Positions 1-9,900 of a DNA stretch of 64,000 bases are shown here, piece by piece. This DNA is from Ochotona curzoniae (taxonomy: Eukaryota; Chordata; Mammalia; Lagomorpha; Ochotonidae), in contig NW_024465885.1 in NCBI RefSeq assembly GCF_017591425.1, forward strand, positions 40,060,501-40,124,500, given 5' to 3'. Below the pieces are notes generated by a model, which searched no databases, was not told the DNA's origin, and saw nothing but the letters and a program-made list of their open reading frames with translations. Within the stretch, counting starts at the first letter, position 1. Each line of letters opens with the position of its first letter. Both the position numbers and the translations under genes were made by a program.

Positions 1-165
1 TTCTCCCTGGATTTTGACGTGCATTGTGAGCCAACTGGTGGCAGGGTTGAGAAGCAGTTGCCACAGTTGCGCAAAGGTGAGACAGCAGCCTGCTGGAGTG
101 AAGCGGTGGAGCTTCTGCTGTGTCTGTGTATTTTGAAGTATTGCACTGTCAATTGAAAACACTTT

Positions 166-507
166 AAAAAAATGTTTTATTTATTTTTATTGCAAAATCA
201 GATACACAGAGAGGAGGAGAGACTGAGAGGGAGATCTTCTGTCCGATGATTCACTCCCCAAGTAGTCAGCAATGGCTGGAGCTAAACTAATCTGAAGCCA
301 ACCTGAAGCCAGGAGCCAGGAGCCTCTTCTGGGTCTCCCACATGGGTGCAGGACAGGCTTTGGCCTGTCCTTGACTGCTTTCCCAGGCTGCAAGCAGGGA
401 GCTTGCGTGGGAAGTGGAGCCGCCGTGATTAGAACTGGTGCCATATGGGATCCTGGTACATGCAAGGTGAAGATTTTAGCAACTAGGCCATTGCACCTGG
501 TTCTAAA
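166..507 (-). mobile_element. Lagomorph C-type SINE, antisense, in BACH1 intron 1
   Basis: A T-rich tail (complement of the A-rich SINE 3' end) is followed by the antisense SINE body with its usual landmarks: GATCTTC, TTCACTCCCCAAG, GGGTCTCCCACATGGG, GCTTTCCCAGG and CATATGGGATCC. The copy is flanked by the direct repeat AAAACACTTT at 156-165 and 508-517, consistent with L1-mediated insertion. Confidence 0.88.
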
Positions 508-616
508 AAAACACTTTTAAAAGGTATTTTAGTGCCCAAATTTTGAAACTCATGTGGAGATTTTTTTTGTGTGTGTAATATGTGTTTTCATGAGCTTTTT
601 GGGGGGGGGGTGGTTT

Positions 617-937
617 GAAGATTTATTTATCTTAATTGGAAAGGCAGGTCAGATTTATGGAAAGAAAGCAAGATAGAAAGATCTTCCGTCTTCTGGTTCA
701 CTCCCCAAATGGCTGCAGTGTTAGAAACTGAATTGTTCTGAAGCCAGGAGTTTCTTCTGGGTCTCCCACGTGCTTGCAGGGTCCCAAGCCTTGGACACAT
801 CCTCCACTGCCCTTCCAGGTCATTGGCAGGGCGCTGAGTGGGAAGTGGAGCAGCTGGAACACAAACTGGTGCTCATGTGGGATTGCAGCATTCTGAAGGG
901 GAGGGTTTAGCCAGTTGAGCTATTGGGGCGAAACCCT
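617..937 (-). mobile_element. Lagomorph C-type SINE, antisense, diverged
   Basis: Same antisense landmarks as other C-type SINEs (AAGATTTATTTAT tail, GATCTTCCGTC, TTCACTCCCCAAATGG, GGGTCTCCCACGTG, CCAGTTGAGCTATTGG head). It is more diverged than the copy just upstream. A run of ten G lies just before it at 601-610. Confidence 0.82.
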
Positions 938-1043
938 CTGTGAACTTTGTTGGAATATCGTTCATATTTGAGAAAGGATGCTGAGAGAATTATATCCTAG
1001 AGAAGCAGGATGGAATAGAATCAAGAGAATACATAATGGAGGA

Positions 1044-1045
<2 letters not shown>

Positions 1046-1103
<58 letters not shown>
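1046..1103. repeat. (TG)n microsatellite, about 29 units
   Basis: Uninterrupted TG dinucleotide run of 58 bp. A long open frame on the minus strand through this tract comes only from the repeat and is not a gene. Confidence 0.97.
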
Positions 1104-1106
<3 letters not shown>

Positions 1107-2298
1107 TTGGATCCTAGTTATGGTGGTCTGTTGAGACACTGAGGACAAAGGTGGAGAGCTGTTACAGAGAGCAGGAGATAGAGTGTGCAGAGACTTGGCA
1201 AGCTGTGTTGAGATCCAGAGATTGCACACGTTTGCAATTTTCTTAGCTGTTCTATGTTCAAAAAAATTGATGAGATAAAAAGCAATGGTGTTTGCAAGCC
1301 AGACGTCAGGAAGAAAAGGGAGGCTGGGCTTGAATGGAGGGACACAGTGGAGCATGTGATTTGTTAGTGAGCCCTGCTTGGCTGAGGAAACTCCAGTGCT
1401 CCAGGGAGGGTGTGTGGCTTTGTAGGAGGAAGAAGGTGGTGGTGGTGGGGGCAGTGTTACACACAAAGGATACATAGTTTGTTTAAAAGATGGTTCCTTC
1501 CTACTTTTTCCAACACCTAAAGTATTAAGTCCACTTGCTGAAAGGTGGACTACTACTCTTTTATTTGAGTGTGCTCAAAAGTTGAGGTGCTTCTAGTATT
1601 GATTTTGAAATTACCAATGATTTCCTGTGGTGTGCTGGGTCTGTAGAGGATACCTGGTGGTCCTTAGCCTTAGGTGAAGTTTAACCATGGCTTGAGATTT
1701 TCATTGACTGCTTCTGAGGACCGTAACATTTCAGCTATTCTGAGGACTTTTAAGTCTAAGTAGAAGAGAACTTTTAGAGGGATTTCATGTGTGTACATCA
1801 AAGATACAAAGATGGTTGTGTTTGAGGCGGTGTTCGCACATGATCTGGGCGGGAAGTAGGTGAGCTTCAGAAATCCTTATTTTTCCTTTCAAAATTTAGT
1901 TTTCAAACTAAATCTGTAAATTAGATGTGTAGCTAATCTAAAACAGTAGCATGTATTCATTCACTATGAACTTGATGTGTTTTGGGAAGTGAGTAACCCG
2001 TAAGAAGAACAGAAGCAAGTGATGCTGGAATGATCCCATGATGGAAACCGTAGGATACGCACACCTGGCTGTGTTCATCACAGGGGATGAGGGCTGGAGG
2101 GAACTATTAGACCCATGTCTAGCCTCTTAATTTCAGCTTCTATTTGTTTTAGAACATATATATCAAAATAGTTTTGCATGCCTGAATATGTGTGCATTGG
2201 GAGTGACCATCCTACCCCTTTTTCCTTTATGTACAGTGGCATGTAAATGTGTGAGGGCTACTACATGCTATGATGTATTTTCTTAAAAATTGTGTTTT
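1104..2298. other. BACH1: Intron 1 sequence, no recognised feature
   Basis: About 1.2 kb of AT-leaning intronic sequence between the TG microsatellite and the next SINE. I see no exon, no coding bias and no repeat family I can name. Confidence 0.55.
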
Positions 2299-2617
2299 GG
2301 GACCCAGGATAATAGCTTGATTGGCTAATCCTCCATCTTGCACTTGCCGGGATTCCATGTGGGCATTGGCTCGTATCCCGGCTGCTCCACTGCGCATCCA
2401 GGTTCCTGCTTGTTCTCTGGGAAGGCAGTCAAGGATAGGACCCTGTACCTAGAGGGGAGACCTGGAAGAGGCTCCTGGCTGCCAACTTCGGATTGGCTCA
2501 GCTCTGGCCATTGCGGCCAGTTGGGGAGTAAACCAGCAGATGGAAGAGCTTTCTTTATCTCGTTCTCTTTCTGAAATCTGCCTTTCCAATAAAAATAAAT
2601 AAATCTTTAAAAAAAAA
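2299..2617 (+). mobile_element. Lagomorph C-type SINE, sense
   Basis: Sense SINE reading GGATTCCATGTGGGC, CCCGGCTGCTCCACT, GGAAGAGGCTCCTGGC and CAGTTGGGGAGTAAACC, ending in CCTTTCCAATAAAAATAAATAAATCTTTAAAAAA. The tRNA-like head is degraded. Confidence 0.87.
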
Positions 2618-3252
2618 TGATTTGACAACTTTTTTATATTTTAACATTTTGAAGAAACCAAGAATTTCTCTATATGACAAAACATGCTTGTAACCATGAA
2701 ATGGTTTTATTTGTTGTCTGCTATTTATAATGACTTCCTATATTTGAAACTCATTATTGCAATTTGAGTTGTCACATTCAAATCATTTTCTCTTTTTGGT
2801 TAGGTGTAACTTTGCCTTTTATAAAATAGTGTCTCATTTGAGCACACTAAATTCTCCTACCCTCTCTGATGTGGGGAAATGATGCGTGGAAATATTTGTC
2901 TCATCCCGTAGTGTGACCTGACTTCATACGTGTGCACACATGCACTCACTCACACAATAGCATGGTGATAGCTCCTCGACATTCCCTGGCCCCGTCGTTG
3001 GCTTGCGGTCGGTGTTTCCCTGCTGTGACATGCCGCACTTTCAGAGAGCAGCCCTGACAGCCTTGCTTCAAAAAAGTTCTACTTTCCCTCAGCTCAAAAA
3101 CATTTTCAGATTAAAACGAAACAAAAACAAACAACAGAAACCAATACTAGGGACATATTTTAAAGGACGTTTGTTCCAGAAACATTTCTAGGTTGTTCCT
3201 ATGAAGGCTTTTAATTTCATTTTTGTTTCAGTGAGGAATATGTATTTTAATT
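2618..3252. other. BACH1: Intron 1 sequence, no recognised feature
   Basis: About 640 bp of AT-rich intron between two SINEs. No exon or named repeat is visible. Confidence 0.5.
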
Positions 3253-3286
3253 AAACACGGATGGGGGAGAGAGACACAGACACGTG

Positions 3287-3325
<39 letters not shown>

Positions 3326-3595
3326 GCACACTCACTCACTCACTCTGCTCCGTATCTGTTGCTTCACTCTCCACATGCACACGGTAACCAGGGCCAGACC
3401 ATTCTGAAGTGAGGCACCCGGAACTCATTTCTCATCTCTGGTGGGTGGCCGAGATCCAGGTAGCTGAGCTCATCTTTTCCTGCCAGGGTACAGGGTACAC
3501 AAGCAGGACTGGGAGCTGGGGACCCTGATGTTGGGCGCAGGTGTCACAAGCGGGGACTTAAGCGCTGCTCCAAATGCCTGCTCCAAACTCTTACA
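3253..3595 (-). mobile_element. Old tRNA-derived SINE, antisense, containing a CA tract
   Basis: Diverged antisense SINE. Recognisable parts are the AGAGAGACACAGAC stretch, the TTCACTCTCCACAT segment, AGCAGGACTGGGAGC and the terminal GACTTAAGCGCTGCTCCAAATGCCTGCTCC, which is the complement of a tRNA-like head. It ends about 45 bp before the first coding exon of BACH1. Confidence 0.6.
3289..3320. repeat. (CA)n microsatellite
   Basis: Sixteen CA units, followed by an interrupted CGCA/CTCA tail to about 3345, lying within the diverged SINE. Confidence 0.95.
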
Positions 3596-3640
3596 AAGAA
3601 TACAATTTATTTAGCTAAACTCTTCCATGTGTCTTTGCAG

Positions 3641-3700
3641 GTTGATGCCAGTTAGAAGAATGCGCTCCACTGAACTTTCAGGCACCGTTTGTTACGCAGG
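3641..3700 (+). other. BACH1: BACH1 exon 2, 5' UTR part
   Basis: A pyrimidine-rich acceptor (CCATGTGTCTTTGCAG, AG at 3639-3640) opens the exon 60 bp before the ATG. Human BACH1 likewise begins translation in its second exon after a non-coding exon 1. Exon 1 and the promoter are not in this window. Confidence 0.85.
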
Positions 3701-3710
3701 ATGTCTCTGA
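3645..3710 (+). CDS. Upstream ORF overlapping the BACH1 start codon (21 codons)
   Basis: Within the 5' UTR part of exon 2, an ATG at 3645 opens a 21-codon frame that stops at the TGA at 3708-3710, inside the BACH1 coding sequence and out of frame with the main ATG at 3701. A second in-frame ATG at 3660 has A at -3, a better initiation context than the first, which has T at -3. An overlapping upstream ORF of this kind usually lowers translation of the main frame. The reading is direct from sequence; its use is inference, and exon 1 could add further upstream ATGs. Confidence 0.5.
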   Translation: MPVRRMRSTELSGTVCYAGCL

Positions 3711-3934
3711 GTGAGAACACAGTTTTTGCTTATGAATCTTCGGTGCACAGCACCAATGTCTTGCTGAGCCTCAACGACCAGCGCAAGAAGGATGTGCTGT
3801 GCGACATCAGCGTGTTCGTGGAGGGGCAGCGGTTCCGCGCCCACCGGTCGGTGCTGGCGGCGTGGAGCAGTTACTTTCACACACGCATCATAGGCCAGGC
3901 TGAGCCGGAGCTGAGCATTACCCTTCCGGAAGAG
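3701..3934 (+). CDS. BACH1: BACH1 coding exon 1 (residues 1-78), BTB domain N-terminal half
   Basis: It encodes the start [14 protein letters not shown] and the BTB core through TLPEE, 78 codons. The donor is GAAGAG|GTGAGT at 3934/3935. The BTB hallmarks [18 protein letters not shown] and SSYF are visible. Residue 55 is Trp (TGG) in AAWSSYF, where BTB proteins nearly always have Cys (AACSxYF), and I recall Cys in human BACH1. The local codons are unusually GC-rich compared with the flanking introns, as in other mammals' BACH1 exon 2. Confidence 0.97.
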
Positions 3935-6900
3935 GTGAGTGCTTCATAGCCCTGGGGATTGTAACTTAGTAAGTTTCTTATGCTTGATAAGGCTAAAAAT
4001 AGAGCCATTTTTCTTGTCAGGTGGCTGAGGTGTATTTCCTAACTTCTGCGAAGTTTTTGTGTCTTGAGATTGTTGACCTTGTAGGAAAGAAACGGTTTTG
4101 CATTATTTATTTATTTATTTTTAAAATTTGTATCTGACAGCGACTAAGCTCACTCCTGCTGATTCACTTCCCAGATGCCCGCACTGGCAGGGGCTGTGTT
4201 GGGATGTCACTCACGAGGCAGGAATGCAGGCAGGTCTGCCGCCTTGATGGCTGCAGCAGCTGCCTGGCAGAGGCCGCGTTAGGGCAGGCTAACGGATGCA
4301 GGTACTGGAGTCAGTGTGGTCTGAGGCTCTTCATCTGAGTCTTAACTCTGTGTGAGATATCCGGCTCTGTTTGCATTGTATAATTTGTTTTAGCATCTGT
4401 CCTTTGCCTCGCCTGTTGTGGATTCCAGATTAATGAGTATTTGGATCTTTGTTCCCAAATTACTTAATGTCCCACCTCCAAAAGAACTTTCTTTTGGGTA
4501 AAGAATGCTGGTTACACTTATTTTAGTTAGTAACTGCTGCTTGCAAGGCATCAAACCTTTGGCATTAGTACACTATTAGAAATGCTAAGAGGAATGTATA
4601 GAAAATGTGTAAAGCTCTTTGCGATGACAGATATGTGTGGCTCCTGTGGGTCGGATAGCTGGATGAACTATGAGCTAAGTGTGGGTTAGCTGCTGCTGGC
4701 CAAGGCATATGTCATCAGGCTGTGGCTACAGCTTTGGAAGGATGCCTTATTTCTTTGGCAGAAGTCAGAGTAAGTGGTACAATACCAAGAGAATAACAAA
4801 AAAGATCAACTGTAGGCTTGGAGCTCTTTTTACAAAGGGTCAACACAAATTAATCCCGACTGGCTTACTGTAGTTCTTATTTTCAGATTATACAGTGAGA
4901 CTTTCAGAATGACAAAGTTTGATTGATTCATGGGTTTGGATGTAAAGGAGTGTGTATGTGTTACATATTCATTGTAATTTGAGGTGCAGATAATAAGCTT
5001 CAATATTTTCAAGTGCTTAATCGAAGCGATGGCTTGAAAATATTGTATATGTACAGTATTGTATAACTAAAGGCCTTTTTACTTTAGCTCATTTTAAAAT
5101 TTTTAATTGGGAAATTTTGAATATTGTAAAAGTCGTACAACTCCACGATGAATTAGTGCAGACTTTGATTTTTCACTCTCCCAGTGTTGAGCATTGTTAA
5201 TGTGTCACGGGAGGATCGTACGTTATAAGTGGAATATAGATGTTGGTGAAAATTACCCATCAGATTCAGATTGCCTGTTTTTACACTAACTTCTGCAGTT
5301 GTGTATGTGTATTAAGTTCTCTGTACTTTTATTTGAATATTTAGGTTTTAACCAGCACGGCTAGTACTCTGAACAACATCTGTTCTTTTTTTTAAATGTT
5401 TATTTTTGATGATGCTGACATGGTTGATCAGGGTGGGAAGGGTCGAGGATCAGGGAAAAGTGGATGTGATCGTTGTTTCTTTGTTTTCCGTTTCTTTTTC
5501 CTGTATCTGGGGGGAGGAGGGCGACAGGGGAGAGAAGCCCCACACCCAGCCTCCCAGCTGGCCCCAGTACCCTGGCATGAGAAACGGCTACCCAGTGTCC
5601 ACCCAGGGTTCTGGTGTGGCATACACGCCGAGGGTTCTGCCCGGGTGCTTTTGATGGTTCTGAAAGGTTGTCAATCTCACTGATCCAAGGGTAGGGGACA
5701 CTCGCAGTGTCCATTGGCTGACATTGCTGACCTTACAAGAGTCTCCTTTCGCCCAGGTATTTGCTGTCATTGTTGGGCTGGGCTGGTTGTCCAGTTTGTT
5801 CTGCTCTCCAACACCTGTTCTGTGTCCTTCAGAACCACTCCACTTTGCCACTGTCATCCCTTTCTCTTCACTCCCTTATCTTTTTTCATCTTTACCTACT
5901 TAGAGCCACTAATATGTGCTCTTTTTCTAAAGTTTTCTATTTTCAAAGAATGCTACATTAGTGAAACCATAACACATTATCTTTTGGGATTGAATGTTTT
6001 CTAATGTTTTCTAATTAGCACAGTTCCCTTACTGTTACTCAGATTATATATTTTAATATTACTGAGTAGTACTTCATAGGGATGGATACAGCCAGTTAGA
6101 TTTATTTATTTTTTAAGTTTATTCAAGCTTCTCTTTTACTGAAGGAATTTAGGCTAATTCCAGATTTTCAATATTAAAAAATAGCAGAAATTCTGAAAAA
6201 TTGCAGAAATTTGTGTGACTTTTAACTTTTAATTTCTCTGAGATGCATGATCTGAAATATAATTGCTGGGTCACATGATAGTTGCATGTTAAATCCTCTA
6301 AGAAACTGAAACTTTTTAAAAAGTGGCTTTACCATTTCACAGTGCCCTAATAGTGTTTTGAATGATCTGGTTTCTGAGTTCTTGTCAATATTTGGCGGTG
6401 TTACTATTTTCTGTTTCAACTGTTTAAAAGTTCAGTTCTCACAGGTTAGTATGTTTTCAAGAAGATTCCATGTATTAGCTAGGTTTTTATATTTTGTAGG
6501 AACACACTGTGTTCAAGTTGGTTGTGTATTTTCAGCCAAGGGCGAGGCTTTGTGCTCTCAGGCAGCTTGTACTTGGCAGAGGCCGGGCCCGTCAGTGTAC
6601 ATATTTCTGCCTAAAGGCTGTGTTTCCTAAAGTTTGTGAATCTGTCCAAATACTTATAGGGCATGGTTGCTAGGGCTTGTCTCACTTTAAAATCGGATCT
6701 TTAAAAATGTTTTTTTAGTAAAAGTGTATAGTATTTAATTATTATATCATGTAGGACAGGGTTTTGCAAGAGTTTGTTTTTATCCTTAAAAATTCTACTT
6801 TTGAGAGCCGGTGCTATGGCTTGGTGTCATGACCATATTGTTCAAGTCTTGGCTGCTCCAATTTTGATTGATCCCGCTGAGAAAGTGGCCGAGAATGGCC

Positions 6901-9900
6901 CAAGGCCTTAGATCCCTGCACCCATGTGGGAGACCCAAAAGAACCTCCAGGCTCCCCACTTTGGGCTAACCCGAGACCATTGCGGGCATTTGGGGAGTGA
7001 ACCAGTGGGTGGAAGATCTTCTTCCCTGTCTCTCCTTCTCTGAGTAAATCTACCTTTCAAATAAAAATAAATAATTTTAAAAAATTGCGCCCTTGTAGTT
7101 ACTAGCACTTCGAGTAGTTTAGAATATACTGGCTGGGGGGAGGGGGTGGCGGGGCTGGCAGCTGTCCCTGTCACTTGACTCTGTGCAATGCAAGTGTTGC
7201 GTAGGCTGCTTTGTTTCATAGGTTGTTCATTTCCACTGTCTCAGGGTAGAGGGCATTGTTACGTTCTTCTGTCTTTACCGTAAGTGAGTGAACCACAATT
7301 CTGTCCTTGAAAGTAGAATCTATAAAGTGAAAGACTTGATCCCTGTGAAAAGGATGTGATATACATACATCTAGCCTGCTTTAAGTTTGTATTTTCTAGA
7401 ATTAAAATCTCTTTTATTATTATCGCAAGTAAATGAAACCTCTCTGTTCCCCTTATACTTTGCTTGCCTTTATCTACTAGACATGTTTTAAGTTTTTTAT
7501 TTTATTAATTTCATGTTAACAGGTGACAGTTAAAGGATTTGAACCTTTAATTCAGTTTGCTTACACTGCTAAACTGATTTTAAATAAAGACAATGTGGAT
7601 GAAGTGTGCAAGTGTGTCGAGTTTTTAAATATACACAATATTGAAGAGTCCTGCTTCCAGTTTCTGAAATTCAAGTTTTTGAACTCAACTACAGACCAAC
7701 AAGAATGCCAAAGAAAAAAATGCTTTCCATCATACTGTCAGAAAAAAGACCTTAAATTTTCACTTGTGGACCAGAGGGATCTAGACGTTGATGAAGTGAA
7801 AGAATTTGTGGAAAACAAAACTGCTCCTCAGTCTAAACTCCGCCGGTATCAAGACGATGCCAAAGTGGCACCTCCCCTCCAAGATAGTGCCAGTCAGACG
7901 TATGAGTCCATGTGCCTAGACAAGGATGCTAGTCTGGCTCTGCCGTCTCTGTGTCCCAAGTACAGAAAGTTCCAGAAGGCTTTTGGAACCGACAGAGTTC
8001 GTACAGTGGAATCCAGTGTGAAGGATGCTCGTGCTGCTTCTGTTCAGCCTAATGAGACATCGGAAAATGAATGTCTGGGAGGAGTCCAGGACTGTGCAGA
8101 CTTACAGGTGATTTTAAAATGTGAAGAAAGTAAATTGTCATCAGAACGCGAAGAAACAAAGGTGAAAGATCCTGCCTCTCAGTGCTCAGCCGGAAAAGCA
8201 GATGTGACTCCTTTGGCCCACAATTCCTCTACGGATCCCCATGGACTCTACTCTCTGTCTCTTTTACACACGTATGACCAGTATGAGGACTTGACTTTTC
8301 CTGGTGTGCAAAACAGTGCAGTGTTAGCAGAGAAGCCTTTGTCAAGTACAGATGTTCGAGAAGAAAAAACATTTGGGGAAAGCCAGGATTTACATCAGAA
8401 ACCCGAGCCAGGCCCCAGAGAAGACGGTGGCCATGCATCTAGCGATCGGAGCAGTGTGGAACGAGAAGTGGCAGAACACTTAGCCAAAGGTTTCTGGAGT
8501 GACATTTGCAACACAGACTCTCCTTGCCAGATGCAGCTGTCACCTGCCGTGGCCAAAGACAGCTCAGAACAGATCTATTCGCAGAAACGCTCGGAGTGTC
8601 CCTGGTTGGGTATTAGGATCAGCGAGAGTCCAGAGCCGGCTCAAAGGACTTTCACAACATTGAGTTCTGTGAACTGCCCTTTTATAAGTACTTTGAACAA
8701 TGAAGGCTGTTCAAGCAGTTTGGAAATTGGAAGTGATGATTATGTGTCAGAAGCCCAGCAGGAACCCTGTCCTTACGCTTGCGTTATCAGCTTGGGAGAT
8801 GACTCCGAGACAGACACAGAAGGAGACAGTGAATCCTGCTCAGCCAGAGAACAAGAGTGTGAGGTGAGCAGGATTATATATATATATATTTTATTATTGT
8901 TTTATGACACAGTTTAACAGGCGCTGGGGTCTCCCTTCCCCCTCCCCACTGTCCTCTCCTCCAGTCTCACAATAGGTGTCTTTCATGAACTTTCACAAAT
9001 CCATCGTGCTGCCACTGAGGTGTCTCCCAACAGTGTAGCAGATGATCAGCCGTTCTGCTGGGCCTCCATCCTTGTACTGCCTGCATGGGGACAAGCTTCT
9101 GTTTCCACCTGGGAACTTTTTAGATTCATCCTTTGAAAACCATTCTTTGAGATTTACTCTGGGCCAACTTTTGTTAACTATGGTTATGAGCAGGTTCAGG
9201 AAGATGAAAAAATTTAGCTACAGTTATAAAAATTATGACAAGGTAATAAATACTATTAAAAGTGAAATAAAATTTGACTTAATATTTCAAGCGGATAAAT
9301 TCAGTTATAGATTCGTAATTGACTGTTTAGCTGTATGAGTCAAATGTCATGTCCTGAAAGGAACACCATGAATAATTCTGTGATTATACACAATAACGTA
9401 CAGAAAATGCAGCTTATGGGAAGGGTTCTTCATAGCCGTGAGCATCGTTAGACCTGGGACCTGTCCCTTAAGTAATGGATTTCACAGTGACTAATTGTAG
9501 GAATGTGGCTTCAATGTAAAGTTTTCTTGGTCCGAGTTTTTCAAGGTCATTGATCTCTCTTACTTTGTTTGAGCTATTAGGTTAAAGAATGTCTTACTGC
9601 TGCATTAGCATGAGTAATCTGCAGATTAACCATCTGCAAGCTTGAACTATGTATATCTGAACACAAGTTATTTGATAGCTGCATTTAATAAAATAGTAGT
9701 ATGAAAATCAATGTATTCAATATTTAGGTTTCTCTATTTATGATTTTTGTCTAGTTTTCCGAAGTTGAAGTTTTTGTTTATAGTTGAGATTTTCGCCTTC
9801 TACAAATGAGTTTTGTGTTTCACCCATTGCACTTTTCTATTCTTTGAACTTTAGTTTTTTGTGTGGTGAGGTCACGTACACAGAGGCTATCCGCGGGACA

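Larger units (their letters stand above)
3935..7522 (+). other. BACH1: BACH1 intron 2
   Basis: Consensus GTGAGT donor and AACAG acceptor; 3,588 bp. It holds an old antisense SINE, old antisense L1 pieces at about 5085-5380 and 5900-6460, and one sense C-type SINE. The segments at 4350-5080, 5390-5890 and 6470-6800 contain nothing I recognise; short open frames near 5400-5850 on both strands overlap each other and show no protein similarity. Confidence 0.9.

Noticed and set aside
990..1475. 161-codon minus-strand frame
   Set aside because: It runs through the (TG)n microsatellite, giving a Thr-His repeat, and lacks any protein family signature.
3689..3700. BACH1 start upstream of 3701
   Set aside because: The extra four codons begin with TTG, not ATG; the family N-terminus MSLSEN starts at 3701.
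5396..5857. Overlapping frames on both strands in intron 2 as a possible alternative exon
   Set aside because: Frames conflict with each other, no good acceptor/donor pair frames them in phase, and no BACH1-like peptide is seen.
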